The position numbers were made by a program, and so were the translations under genes. A stretch of DNA of 64,000 nucleotides from Styela clava. Its lineage: Eukaryota > Chordata > Ascidiacea > Stolidobranchia > Styelidae. The stretch is taken from positions 7,688,001 through 7,752,000 of the forward strand of contig NC_135262.1 of the NCBI RefSeq assembly GCF_964204865.1. The letters run 5' to 3'. Positions 20,064 through 32,900 of this stretch are shown one piece after another. Below the pieces are notes generated by a model that was given only the letters and a program-made list of their open reading frames with translations, was not told the DNA's origin and searched no databases. Position 1 is the first letter of the stretch; the number at the start of each line of letters is the position of its first letter.

Positions 20064-23000
20064 ATGGCTGATAATCTTCTTTGCACTCTTATACTGGCAT
20101 CAGAAAAAGCTAGTCGAATCGCTCGACTTTGCCGAGAAAACCAGGACTTATTTTCGTTACTTATACAAGAAAAAGGTGAAAAATTCAATGAAATTGATTT
20201 TAAAACATTAGCTGATGTTTTTATTCAACAAACTGTCACGAAAGAAGTTAAAACGAAGGTATTTTTAATTTTTGATGATTATCTATTACGAATAATAAAT
20301 ATATCTAAAGTTATTTACTCATAAGAGCTGACATTGCACCAAATATTTTTTAGTTAAAAATTTGATTTATTGTAGAATACAAAACATGGCGACTGTAATT
20401 TTATATTGTTTTTTGAATGAGCAAGTGTGTTTCGTGGATTTTGATCTCCCGAAATTCAATTTATTCTTGCAGTTAAAATTTTGTTTTGCATTTTGTGGGA
20501 TGTTGCGTTGGGGTTAAACATTAGACTAAACTATCTCAGCAGTGCAGGTTAAAATTGATACATAGTATAATATTTAGCTTGAAATTCCTTAATTAATATT
20601 AATTTTCTTTTATTAGTTTGGAAATTTGGCTGATTATGTTCAAGGTGAAGAAAACAACCAATTTACTAATACTTTGGGAGAAACGGTATCAGTTGAAATT
20701 GGGTCCGAGGTGAAAGAAACGTCCGATATGTTGTCAAAAGTACTTGCTGGAAACGATGCTGCTGCAAGGTTGGCTATTACAATGCTTATGGTAGGATAGG
20801 ATATTACATATTTATCCCCGGGAGAGGAAAGTTGATAAGATGGCTCAATCATATGACGAACCACAGCCTTCCGTCCAGTTTTCAGTCGGTATGGGATTGG
20901 TTAGCTAGTAATTAGTTTTGGATGCATGGATTCGATGGTGGAGGAAGCCGTCGTCTACCAATACAAATTTCAGATTTTTTCCATGTTTGAAATGTGGATT
21001 TGATTTTGGCTTGAAAAAATTATTGTTAACCAAGCCTGATCTGCATTAAAGTTTTTGGCAACGTAAACTTGTATCAAGTATGACCTTATATAAAACTGTA
21101 CCCCTATTTATGTACCATGCTTGATGTTATATTTTAGGGTTTTAGCTGAAGCAGCTCATGAAGAAATTTCATTAGAAATAGAATCATTAGTTGAACCTGA
21201 TGTTTTGAAGGATATTGCGTCGAGTAATCTGGATCTAGAAAACATTGGAATATGGATTGACCCCATAGGTGAGTAAACTTGATCAAAGAGTGTGTCAGAC
21301 TTAACGTATACCCTTGCATATAGGACAAGCTTAAAATTAAAAAAAAAATTGGTGAACTAAGGGATCAGTTTATTTCCGCATAACTATTTAAGAGTGAAAT
21401 ATGTATAAATACATTGTGCAAAAAGACATTGTTCGTGTTTTATATCTTCATTTTGGACTATTATGTTAAGAATGGTTGATGTATTGTGTATCTTTAGCCA
21501 ACCATATGGAAAATTTTCTTATTGCTAAGCATACTATGTCAGCTATTTATTGATTTAAGACATTCATTGACTTCCTGTTCATGTATTGCTTACAATGCAA
21601 TTTTCTCAACCAGACATATACTATGGTAGATATGCATAAAAGTCTATTCTTATGTGTGAAAGTATGACAGTATGATTGACTCCAAAAGTGAATGGGATTA
21701 CAATTTTAGTGCATTGTGATTATATCAACAGTCAACACATATTTGAAAATAAATAATTTCTAGTTGAATCGTTGTGAATCGTTCACTGCTGTATTTTAAC
21801 AATGCCTCGTTGTACTGTTTGGTCCAATACCGTGCTACCCTCTGGAAATATTTTCCTATTTTATACTTCTTGAATTTACTGACAAACAGATGACAGAAAC
21901 TCTGATGTATTATTGTACTTGACCAGTAATGGATATTTCATTGAGATCTGACTTCCTTCTTTAACTTCCTTGTTTATTTCTGTAACAATGGCCAATCAAC
22001 AATAATTTTACAGTGACATAACAACTGAAATTTTAACAGTTGGGCAGTTACTTTTCCCACTCCTAACAAATTTCAGAGTGCTTTCCACTGTTTGTCAGTT
22101 TTTAGTTATGTCAAAACTTACTAGGACCCAGCACAGAAATTTTGCTAGACTAGACTAAAGTTGGCTACCAGTACTTTGTAATGAAATATAAATATATTCT
22201 ATAGAAGTGGTGATTTTATACATAAAAACAAGTTTCCAAGCTCCAATTCATAAAAACAATTGCTGAAGCATAAGTAATTTCCCAATGGCAAAATACAAAA
22301 ATAATTTCACTAAGGGGTTAAAGGCCAACCAAACATAGCCATGGAAACATCCAGCACAGAATAACCAGGGTTCCACCATCAGAAGAGTTGCCCTGTTTAC
22401 CTACGAAGGTTTTTCTCCTTAAAATGGTTGTCATATCATCATAATAATTATCAGTATTTTTTACCAGATTGTACATCCCAATATGTCAAAGGCATAGAAG
22501 ATATGGTTCCAACTGCTCATGGAATTTATGAAGCTGGCCTTCAATGTGTTATGGTTCTAATTGGTGTTTACTCACTTGATGATGGAAAACCGATCTTAGG
22601 TGTTGTAAATCAGCCATTCTGTCAAAGAAACGTCAATAACGGACAAAAAAAGTGAGATTGAAGGCTGCTTTGTTTAACCAGATGCAGAAGTATCTAAGCT
22701 TTGAAATATAATGTATAGCCTACAATATAAAAAAACTGAAGAGAGGTACAATTTTGTGCTATTAGGAATGTATCAAAAAAAAAATAGGATAGGATTTTCG
22801 TGTGTATTTCCGGGAGAGGACTTCGAACTGATAATAGGACTAAAATAAGGAAAATTGGAAAAAAATTATCGCCTAACCCTAACCTGTTACCCATGTTACG
22901 TTCCGATGTCCGCCATCTTGGTTCGCATACTTCGGGAGCACCGCTTTATGATATGCAAACCACAGCCTTGGGTTTTTGATGCATTGGCTTGTTGGTGGAG

Positions 23001-26000
23001 CAAGTCAACCGACCAGCGATTGCGTTTCTACTCTCAACAGGCTTTGTGCCGTTCGATCATAATTGCTCTAGAATGAATAAGGAGTTTTAAATTGCTGTAA
23101 AAAATTTTCTCTCCCGATTCATAATATTTCAAAGAAAACTTTTCATTCATCTGACCCTATAGTAATATTTTCTTATAGAGATGCCATTGCATCGAAGCTC
23201 TCCAATAAAAATATTCATTTTATTCTACAATTTGTACTCATAAACATAACTATTCATTATGAAACAAAAGAATGTAATTTAATCGGCGTCTGCCTCTGTT
23301 TGGGAGGCCATTTTGTAAGGTTATTTATTCAAACCTAAAAAGAAAGCATTCTCAACATTTGTACATACTATTTATAGTTCTTTTAAAAGAGTGCGTATGG
23401 ATAGCTATGTTGCCTTGTTTTGGGTGTCTACTTTTACATGCTTGATACATATGTTATTATAACTAAAACAAGAAAAATGACAGGGCTCTACACTTACAGT
23501 CTATTTCAAACACCTTACAAAAGATAATCAAATAGATTAATCTAAAATAACTTCTAGTTGTTATTTTTTTCAATTATTGAATATTATTTTAGTATTGGCA
23601 TTCTGCACATCTTGCTTAACATTAGGAAGACATTTGCCATAGTATCTCTGAATACCTTGAGTGGGTTTGCAGGTTTGAGTCCCGTGGGAGATAATTATGT
23701 TCGACAGGACCGTTGGACTGCTCACTTTTGTAGGACGGTTCTACTAACCGCTGTTATATTCCATCAATTTCATGAGTGTGAAACAATTTACTGCTTAACT
23801 ATCCCCATACTCGGCATGAACATGATACCTGGAGGATTGGCCTTGCATATTATTACGCCGACTTGTTGGCTTTTCTCTTGCTCAAGATAAAATATGAAAA
23901 TCCTATAGTTTATTTAACATCTGAATGTAAAAAGAACCAAAAATATCAGAAGTGGAATTTTAGTTGCATAGTGAGTTTGAAACATAAATTTAAAATTGTG
24001 AAAATTAATGATAGCCTTGTCTGAGAAACTCTCAAGAGGTTTGATTAGTGAGGATAATCTGTTTCAGCATGTCAATTCTAATCACATTTAAAAAATTTTT
24101 GCCATGTCTCTTGGGTGTTGTTATTGTGTTTTATACCTCAAGTTTTATATCATCTACCACTTTGAATTGGTAGATACATTTGTTGGATGGTATTCTCTCT
24201 TGGATTTCTACATTTGAGAACTGGCCGTGTATCATAGTCCGTGTATCATAGTTGTTCTCAAACTTTCACGATTTGTGGGCCATTCTAAAGAATGACACAC
24301 ACGGTGCATATCGAGATAAAAATTGTTGAACAAAATTTTCTCTTTTCATAATTTAGATGGAAGAGTCGTTGCATCTGGGGTTTCTCTTATAACAACATCA
24401 ATCGAAATAATTTGAAGAAAAATAACACGGTAAATAATTATGCGTAAAAAAACGATTATGATTAATATATATTGATTTAGGGAACTGGTATCTAACCTGA
24501 GTCTAATTGATTGTCTGTCATTCTAGGTTTTGAATAATTCAATGTTGGTGAATTCCTGACTAGGCTTGCATATTATTGATATTATGCACATATGAAAAAA
24601 TGTGTGTGTGTGGAACATATTATCTACATTCTTCAGTGCCAACATAGCTGGAAAACGTTCCAACATAAATAAAAAAAACCTTATTAAGCAATTGAATTAC
24701 ATCAGCCATAGTGTATCATATTTCAAAAATTAACGGGATTTGAATCGAAATTCTCAATTCTTCGGGAGTTATAATTCATGACTTCCAATGGTGATAATGA
24801 AGACATTAAATTTACCAAGCGTTTTTAACAGCTATTGATGTAGGCTTCCATAAGTCAAAGTTACTATTCGATTTTTTCGAAGTTTGCTGATGGAGTCAAG
24901 ATTCAAAATTTTTCTAGTCTGATGCGAAAGGAGTCTGATTCTATTGCATATCTTCACAACCTGTTTTCCATATCTAGTATTTTTCCCAGTAGCATTTATG
25001 TAGCTGTGTGTTAAATACTTAATCACAGAATCACTTTCTTTTAACTTCAGATCCATAATGAGAAGCATGTTGTTGTGCTAAGCTCACACGACCCAGAAGC
25101 AATGTCCGTAATGAAGCCATTATCCTCAACTATAGACACCTGCCTATCCCGAGGTGCGGGACACAAATGTGTTACTGTAGTGGATAAATTAGCTGAACTA
25201 TTTGTTTACACGTTCGATGGAAGTTACAAATGGGATACATGTGCTCCTCATGCCATTTTACGGTCTTGTGAAGGCGGCATTGCAGTCTTAAATGAAGCGA
25301 TTGAAAAATATGGTGAATATCTCATATTTTAATATACGATAGGCCTATAATATGAAATATAAAGCAGAGAAATGCCCTTTCTTCAAGTCGAGTCGGGCAT
25401 TAAGTTTTCATTGTTTCTCTCAGATTAACAATTTTTCGAAATCCATAGAGTTTTCTGTAATTTATATTTGACAGGTTATAATAAATAGACAAAAAACGAA
25501 AACATAAACCAACTAGCGAATCTGAATGTACAGAGCCTCATTTTGATAGGGTGTATAAAAGTTTAACATACTCTTATAGTCTTATATATAAAGCAGTCGG
25601 TCGGGTACAAGCTATTGATCTTTAATTATTTTCAAGTTTACCTTTCGGTGATTCAATGCTCGTAGTGTTGGGACTTGCGATCAATAGTAATTCAACTTTT
25701 GATTTTTAGATCATGTAATAAAAAATTCATGGATTTTAAAATTTAAATGTAAAAGTCTGCCCAATTTTATATGATGTTTGGTAATATATATATATATAGA
25801 ACTTGTGATGTTGCTTTGATGGTTTGTTCTGAACTTATCCATAATTCATTTTAATGTCGAAATACCACACTGATGAAATATGCATTGAAATTGGAGTTCT
25901 TATAGTAATTTGATGATTTCAATGTTTCAAATTTCTGGAAATATCATCAGTTGGGTTATTCAAATATCTATAATTGTCAAATTTTGTTGCTCTAAATTTC

Positions 26001-26574
26001 TGTTTTTACAAAATATTATCTTATTATACTTTTTTATACCCAAATTTCGAGCAAAACTAGTTACAAACAAATAGCTAGCAAAAAATGAAAACGAGCTAAA
26101 TTTTATGCCTGAAAATCTATCTGAGTGAAAGAAATGTCTGGATGGCTGTTAAAATTTCATTTGTTATGTCACTTTTGACACCTTGCTGATTAGTGAATAG
26201 CACGGAAATAAACAAGGAAGTCGATGCTAGGGAAACATGCATTAGACAAATGCTCAAATAAGGAAATTTTTTTTTGAAGGGGCCAAGGGGGGGGGAGGGG
26301 TACAGATCATGGAAGATTGAGAACCATTGCCCTAGACCCGAGGTCAACTGTTGAAACAAAAATATTTCTTACATTCTCAGATACAACTGAATCTGAAAAT
26401 GATTTTTTATCTGTTCTTGATTCCTGCCAAGTAAAATATAACGAAGCATCAGAATCTAACAAGAATCATAACTGGAAGGCGAACTCAGGCGGATTGCTTG
26501 TTTATAATGGAACATGTCGGAGTAATGATGCTATGCGTCAAATTTTGAAAGCATTTGCAAGTACTCGATCATAG
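20064..26574 (+). CDS. INPP1: Inositol polyphosphate 1-phosphatase
   Basis: Seven coding exons join in frame to 396 residues (human 399): 20064-20258, 20617-20768, 21138-21268, 22468-22651, 24357-24429, 25051-25312, 26381-26574. The enzyme is a Mg-dependent, lithium-sensitive phosphatase removing the 1-phosphate from Ins(1,4)P2 and Ins(1,3,4)P3. Exon 2 gives FGNLADYVQGEENNQFTNTL. The metal site DPID (residues 157-160, followed by CT) is split across exons 3 and 4. Exon 4 gives GLQCVMVLIGVYSLDDG, exon 5 CIWGFSY, exon 6 YKWDTCAPHAILR (Asp ~307) and exon 7 SGGLLVYNG. All junctions are GT-AG with matching phases (0,2,1,2,0,1). The exon 2 donor AAG|GTTGGC is weak; it is forced by the reading frame of exon 3. 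Introns carry SINE, MITE and hAT debris. Confidence 0.92.
20800..20962 (-). repeat. Partial tRNA-derived SINE (antisense) in INPP1 intron 2
   Basis: GATAGGAT then CCCCGGGAGAGGAAA and GGTGGAGGAAGCCG match the complement of the 3' part of the SINE at 46330-46662. The tRNA-related head is missing. Confidence 0.65.
21955..22140. repeat. Dispersed hAT-like relic in INPP1 intron 3
   Basis: The stretch with CTTCCTTGTTTATTTC and AGTGACATAACAACTGAAAT resembles the complement of 26100-26235, at roughly 70 percent by eye. Ends are not resolved. Confidence 0.4.
22783..23075 (-). repeat. SINE (antisense) interrupted by a rearranged MITE, INPP1 intron 4
   Basis: GATAGGAT and CCGGGAGAGGA at the left, and AACCACAGCC with TTGGTGGAGCAAGTC at the right, are SINE tail and body in reverse. 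Between about 22817 and 22946 lies a rearranged copy of the CTCCAGAAGTATGTG MITE (GGACTAAAATAAGGAAAAT, CCTAACCTGTTACCC, CGCCATCTTGGTTCGCATAC). Confidence 0.6.
23610..23913 (+). repeat. tRNA-derived SINE in INPP1 intron 4
   Basis: A polymerase III B box, GGTTTGAGTCCCGTG, lies near 23671. The following body (GGACCGTTGGACTGCTCAC, ACTAACCGCTGTTA) parallels the copy at 46330-46662, and the tail is AAAATCCTATAG. Confidence 0.7.
26089..26340. repeat. hAT-like terminal relic directly upstream of INPP1 exon 7
   Basis: The right end GATTGAGAACCATTGCCCTAG is the complement of a hAT-type CTAGGGCAATGGTTCTCAA terminus; a G-rich run (GGGGGGGGGAGGGG) lies just inside. It ends about 40 bp before the exon 7 acceptor. 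Confidence 0.55.
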
Positions 26575-26822
26575 CAACGTGTATGATGTTATTAAAGTCA
26601 AGTTCGGGCCATATTTGGATTGACCTGAACCTTGTGAAAACACACAATACACAAATTAGCATTGTGCACTGTTTTCTTTTTACTTTGAATTTTAGGAATG
26701 CTATCTATAATAACATTTCAGTTTTATGGGGTTACTTTTAATATTTTACTGAGTGAGTTGTGCTTATAACTGGTTTATATATTTAATCGTTGTGGAGTTT
26801 TTGAACTGTCAATAATTTGGCG

Positions 26823-27040
26823 CTCCAGAAGTGTATACCAATATGGAGGTAACTAATTTTGTTCGCCTACTTTACATCAAGTTGTATAAGGGGACTGAAA
26901 CTTATGGGCAGGGGGTGATATTCACTTGGCTAACACAGACAATCCCCGAACTCGTAATAGAACTAAAATAAGGAAAATCCGAATAAAATTATGGTCTAAA
27001 CTTAAACCCTTACCTGGTACACATACTATGGAAGTACATA
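26823..27040 (+). mobile_element. MITE of the CTCCAGAAGTATGTG family
   Basis: It starts GCTCCAGAAGTGTATACC and ends with GGTACACATACTATGGAAG, an imperfect terminal inverted repeat. The body (TTTGTTCGCCTACTTTACAT, AGAACTAAAATAAGGAAAAT) matches the complement of 43890-44103 over the full ~215 bp. Confidence 0.75.
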
Positions 27041-28076
27041 GCATTAGAGTAGTGTGTAAGGGTATGACACCTATGTAGAAACTATTTAATTTTGAGTTCA
27101 AAAAATAAAATTTAAAACTTATCCATATTATGAAAAAGATGCATTTCAGCAATTCAGATATTGAAGCCAAATTAGACATTTTGCCAAATTTTACCAAGCA
27201 AACTTTTACAATGTAAATGTAACTGAATTTCAAATATATTGCAGAGGGAAATTCGTATAGACCTACGGTATATATTTTCTACTATTGTCACAACCCTATT
27301 ACTAAGAGCCCTATAGTAGTGTTTTGATTTATAGGGGAGATCTTAACCTTTTCTCAAGTTAATTCTCGACGAATTTTAAAAGCGAAATCTCAACTCCGTA
27401 GACTGTATATTCTAGTGTGTTATAAGTGAACCATGAAAAAAGGGACCTAAGAATGTTTCCAGTGACTGTGTCTGTATATTCTAGTGTATCGTAAGTGAAC
27501 TATGAAAAAAAAAAGAACAAAAATATTGTTTTACAATATATGGTCAACGGCTATGTACTTTCTTGCTAAAAAGATTTACCCCCATGCATGTCATGTTACA
27601 GAACACGGTTTTATAACTATATATAAGAATGAAGAATATCATAGATAGAATAGTAAACTGTTTTGTTGTTGAACGAGTGTAATTCATTGTTATGAGATTT
27701 TAGTGAAAATTTTTTCATCTTTATATATACTATACACACCTATTATTGCAATAAAAATTAATTTTTAGTTTGGAAATTCATTCACTCGTTCACCCACCGG
27801 TTGTTATCGGCTGCTGATTTTATCATGTTACTTTTTTCTCGCTGCAATTTTTTTTATTATTTTAAATCATCATCATCTGCAAGTCGTATATTTATTCAGT
27901 ATTTGAAAGAATTTTGTGTTATTGCGATATATCTTTAATTATTTTTTTCACAATTGTCATTTTCTTGCCAGTCTGCCAGTCTAGAGTTTTTACGATGGAA
28001 ATAAATTCCATTTAAATGTCGCATAAATTTAGTGTTGTTCCCATTGTACTGATGAGTATTCTTTACTGAAAAAAGG

Positions 28077-28184
28077 GAGCTCCGGAAGTATGTGCATCAG
28101 GATGGCGCACAACCTGAACATAGTATGTGTACCAGTTTAAAGTTCAGGTTGTGCGCCATCTTGGTGCACATACTTCAGGAGCAG
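28077..28184. mobile_element. Short fold-back MITE of the same family
   Basis: GAGCTCCGGAAGTATGTGCA and AGGATGGCGCACAACCTGAA at the left pair with TTCAGGTTGTGCGCCATCTT and TGCACATACTTCAGGAGC at the right, around a ~25-nt loop. A-rich flanks (AAAAAAG) fit an 8-bp duplication seen more clearly for the copy at 48962. Confidence 0.8.
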
Positions 28185-29487
28185 CAAAAAAAGAAACTAT
28201 TCAATTGTTAAGAATTTTAGATTGACTACATGCTATGTTGGGATATTTGGCATGTTTTAACATGAGCCAGAATTCAAGTCTTCCTGTGGTGATGATAAAA
28301 ATTTTCTATAGGCACTATGAAATTGACTAAACATTACAGACAGATTATTAAAGATAGCTTACGTACTTTAAAGTATCTTTTTCGGAGCGTGGAGTTGATT
28401 GTTAATACGACTCCTAAGCCATGCTTGTAACAATACAAAAGGCCAGGGTTTGCAATATGATCGAGACATATTATCCCTCAAAATCTTATCGTATCTTACG
28501 TTTACTAATAACTGATTCTGCCTCAATATTTTTTAAATTTAATAGTGTGCAGTCTATATATATGATCCAAGACCTTTTTTCTGCTATAATATTTCTATAG
28601 TTCGAACAGAACCCAACTGTTTTCTTCCGATTATATTCATGTGCAAATGTATTATCGACTATTAGTTTTTGAGTTTCTATTCACAATTAGAAGACTCTTC
28701 AAACTTGGGAGGCCCAACTCCACGGTGGAGCCAAGAATTTTTCTCTTGTGCGAGATTGGTCATCAAAAATTCTATTATATTTCCCTGTGTTATTGAGATT
28801 TACTTCGCAAAAAAAAAATTGGCTGTGCCAACCAATTTCGTTGTTATCATTTTTATTCAAATGGCTGACTTATTTATTATGCTCTAAATTCCATTAAACT
28901 ATGTTGATTATTTAAGGATTATTTTAATTATGGACAGATTCTACGAGTTTAGAATTTGGGAATTTTGAAATATTTTTAGTTATGAAGAACTAATAACATC
29001 TGGTTTATTATCTGGCTACTGTTGTACTTGCATTTTCCACCCAAACTTATAATCGTTGTGGCAAGATTAATTCACTATTCTTTCAATTTGGATTGAAGTG
29101 GCATCTATTGTTAGTTCAGATAATGCTAGAACAAACTCCCAGCGTTTATTGACATTTATATGTTTTATTCAGACTTCAGTTGTCACAATTATCTTGCCAT
29201 TTCTTATGGAATTTTTATATTTACTCTGATTTTATCTTGCCATTGTATATATTACTACTACACAATAAAAATCCATAAGCTGTGTGCATTGTGCAATCAG
29301 ACCTATTGGCTGTTAGTCAAACATGACAATGGTCTCTACCTTTTTATATTGTATTCATCTCATGCAGCTCAGATGTGTTTTATTGTATATTGTTATTCAG
29401 ATGTTGTTACACGTCATCATTTATATCACATGAAATAAACTTATATCATACAGTCTGGTAACTCCAATAAACTTAAGAGCGATAAGG

Positions 29488-29810
29488 TATGCAGCTCTCA
29501 TCTCTCAGTGGTTAAAATCAGGCTTTCCCAAGTTTGAAGGTCACAGACCGAAAAATCCCTCGCTGATAAGCCTTTGTGGCAGCGTTTCGCAGCAAGGGGT
29601 TTTTGGAGGCGAAATATTACTTTGTGTTTGGTGTAGTATCTATCACATTTCATGATGAGCTCAAAGCAACGGGAGGAATTTATCGGGAAAGGATTGGTGC
29701 TGTATTAGCAGCACATTCAAAACCCCAGTGGTGACCCATGCAATCAATCCTAGTCAGCTAATTAGGCCGCATAAATGACGCTAGCCGTTTAACACATGGA
29801 CTTATATCTC
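29488..29810 (+). repeat. Possible tRNA-derived SINE of a second family
   Basis: The head TCTCTCAGTGGTTAAAATCAG resembles a tRNA A box, and AAGTTTGAAGGTCACAGACC sits where a B box is expected. The remainder is not shared with the other SINEs here. Confidence 0.35.
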
Positions 29811-29905
29811 ATCTGTAACTTGGACACTAGAACTTTTTCAGTATGGATGTCTACTCTCACAACCAAGACATATCTAATTTGAAACAGATATTTGTCGAAA
29901 CGTCA

Positions 29906-29911
29906 TTTATT
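29906..29911 (-). terminator. Possible NOL11 poly(A) signal overlapping the stop codon
   Basis: On the minus strand the stop TGA runs straight into TAAA, giving AATAAA that shares the A of TGA. If used, the 3' UTR would be only about 20-30 nt. Confidence 0.4.
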
Positions 29912-32900
29912 CAAAATTTCATGATTTCAACTGTATACAATTCTTTTGATTTCTTCCCAGCAGGCAGCTTTGATTGAATTTGTGTTAGAAGTCTTGATAC
30001 TGTAGTCAATTCTGTAAACACTTTACTCTGTGGAAAAATAATAAAAGTTCTTTTTACAAGCTAAAATTATTATTAGAAAGTCGAGAATACAATTACACTT
30101 TCAATGTTGCAATTGCAACCTCGATAGAATATTGATGAATCTCAAAATTGTTAAAAGTATTATACCTGCAAGTCGACAGCTTCTTGTAGTTTAGATATCG
30201 CGGGCCAGGAATCTTCCAACAATATAATTTCAGATAAGTGTGCATCGATGATCATCCCAAGCCAACTTATGACCTGAAAAAAAGGATCTAAACTTGAAAA
30301 TTTCCACTAATTGACTACAAAAGTAGTTTCCAAACTGGTCCTTACAATGTGCAAAATAGTACGTCACAAAATATTATTCAGTTTCCCAAAGAATTATTCA
30401 TTATGTGGCAACAGTTAGATTAGAACTACAGTATTTTTATTATACTGTATCTACCTACACAAGTTGCCATTGTCAAGCGAGGAAATAAAACATCTCAGAA
30501 AGACCAACATCTTTGTGGTTCGGCATTGCCTAATGGATATTACACCAGCCTTTAACTCAACTGCACCATTGCCGAATTTGACTCTTTTTTAAAACTGTTT
30601 TTGCGAGTTGGCAATTACAACTAGGTTTACTTATTTCGAACCATCATTTTGATTACGGTACATATTTTCTACCACACAGCATTAAAAAATATAATTCGAT
30701 GTTACGATAATGAATTTTTCTTTCCCATACATTGAGACTTTGAAAAGTTTTGGAACCCATGGACTACCCAGTTCTTTCATAAGTTACTTTAATTTATTTT
30801 CTACTTTGCTGACATATTGTTATATTATTACCAGATGTAAACATCAAATGAATGATAAAATTAATCATGCTGTATGCAAATTCAATTTTCATTAGTTAAA
30901 GTGGTCTCACAAAATCAAATTGTGTTTGTGTATTAGGTAAAACAATACACTGAAATACTGATTTACAATGTTGACCTGAATATTTGAACTTTAAAATTCA
31001 GAAAAATTAACAGGTAAAAAGAATGGCAGTTACCTGATTCAGTGTAGGGGATTCTGATCCGAGAAATATGTTTTCCAAGAGATTAGTGAGATGCAGCACA
31101 ATCTTCTATAAAATCAAATGTCAAAACAGTGTGAAGTTTTGAAAATATGACCCCATGCCGAGAACATAGCCAGCCCAAATTTTAATTCCAGAGGTGAAGG
31201 CCAATTTTCTTTGTAATATGTTGTAATACGCCGCTTACTCAAGCTTTACTCTGAACAAGGGCTGATATCTAACACTATCCTCTGCATAGTGCATACTATC
31301 TTCACTAAGGAAGTCATCCCATATATATCAGCGTGCATTTTCATCTATGCTGGTTGGTTTATTTGGAGAAAGGAGTATTGATAGTAAGCCAAACAAATGG
31401 TTTTGAAAATCGTGTTTCGAAAAAACTATTGAAAATTCTGATTCTGTCCCCAGAAATAACAACAATTTAGAAAAACAATCCATTATGCACACATCATGTC
31501 CGATGAATGAATAACAATTGTGAAATTGAAAGTGAGACAAAAAAACTGACAAAATGCAATAAAGGATCCAAAAAATACAAAAAAATAACATATTTCTGAC
31601 TTCCTTCAAATTCAAATAATCTCACAAATTATCTCGTTAGCAACTGCATATTGGGAAAAAGATTTAAAAACATTTGGAATATATTTAAAAAAAAAAAATA
31701 CTCCTGGTAAAATTTGCAATTCAATAACCAAAAACTTACCAATATTGCATTGAATGGCACAGAGCTTAGTTCTTTTCTCAATGCGTTCTCAGAATATGGT
31801 AGCTGTAAAATTTCATTTCTGTAAATTATTAGTCAAGGAGAAAACAATGTGCTTTTGGACAATGGCCTATGATCATTTATAAGACTTGCAAAGTTATGAT
31901 TGAAATGTGCCAAAAATGAAGCGCAATGGCTCAGCAGTTAAAATGCTAGAGTCCAGTGGTTCTCAACCTTTTTTTATTCGTGGCCCGCTTTGGTTCCAAA
32001 ATAAAATTGTGTGGCCCATTAACTACAGGAAAAACAAAAAAAATATTATTTTTGTGTAGATACACAACACACTTCACCACTCAAACTCAAAAGCAAAAAC
32101 AGCATCATTCAAATTTTAACCACTTATCAATAACTCTAGCGATTTTTAATAGGTTTGTAGAACCGATGCGCTAGATTTAACTGTGTTGGCATTACTAGTT
32201 GCAAGTCTTTGTTCCAAATCCCATGCCCACCATCTTACCCAGAGTGTAGGCAATGCCTATCTCGGACGATTCTGGTCCTTTCCGAATACAATAGTTCCTT
32301 GTATTCCATCAGATATCAGTGGCAGCTCAACAGGGCCTTGTTCAGAGCAAAAGTTTAATAATAAACAAACTTGTTGTTGTGATTTCCAGCTGAAATTCTG
32401 CGGACATTTCCAAAAAATTTGAGCCATATTTACAAAAATAATTTTGTACATATTCATCTTCAAATAGACATCTTTGCTTAATTTTTATAAAGGATACATG
32501 CACGAATATAAATGCTGTGGAAACAAAGAAAAATCAAGTTGTTCTCCATTGTTTTCAAGATCTTTATCCTTCTTCGCAGAATCATTGTATTGTATGGTAT
32601 CCAGGGTAATGTCTTCAGACCTTGAAAATAACAACAAAACAGCGCAATTGTTACGGTAAATCTATATTTATCTTTTTTAATGGGTTTTTACTTTATACTA
32701 TTCGACTTTTTTCGGGGTTACATTTTCAGTTGTTGTAAACCAGGGTTCCTCAAACTGGGTCCTGAGCCCTCGGCACCCCTAGGGACGACCATGAGCAAAG
32801 ATGGAAATCTGACATGACAACACAAAAAATTCTCCTCATTGAGTAAAATACTAAATATGACGTCACAAATTTTCAATTTTTGTATACCCCCCATTAACAA

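Larger units (their letters stand above)
26575..29910. other. Intergenic region between convergent INPP1 and NOL11
   Basis: Besides two MITEs (26823-27040 and 28077-28184) it contains a 72-bp direct duplication around 27401 and 27470 (CTGTATATTCTAGTGT, AAGTGAACNATGAAAAAA). A possible tRNA-like SINE lies at 29488-29810. Open frames here are short and show no recognisable domain. Confidence 0.5.
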
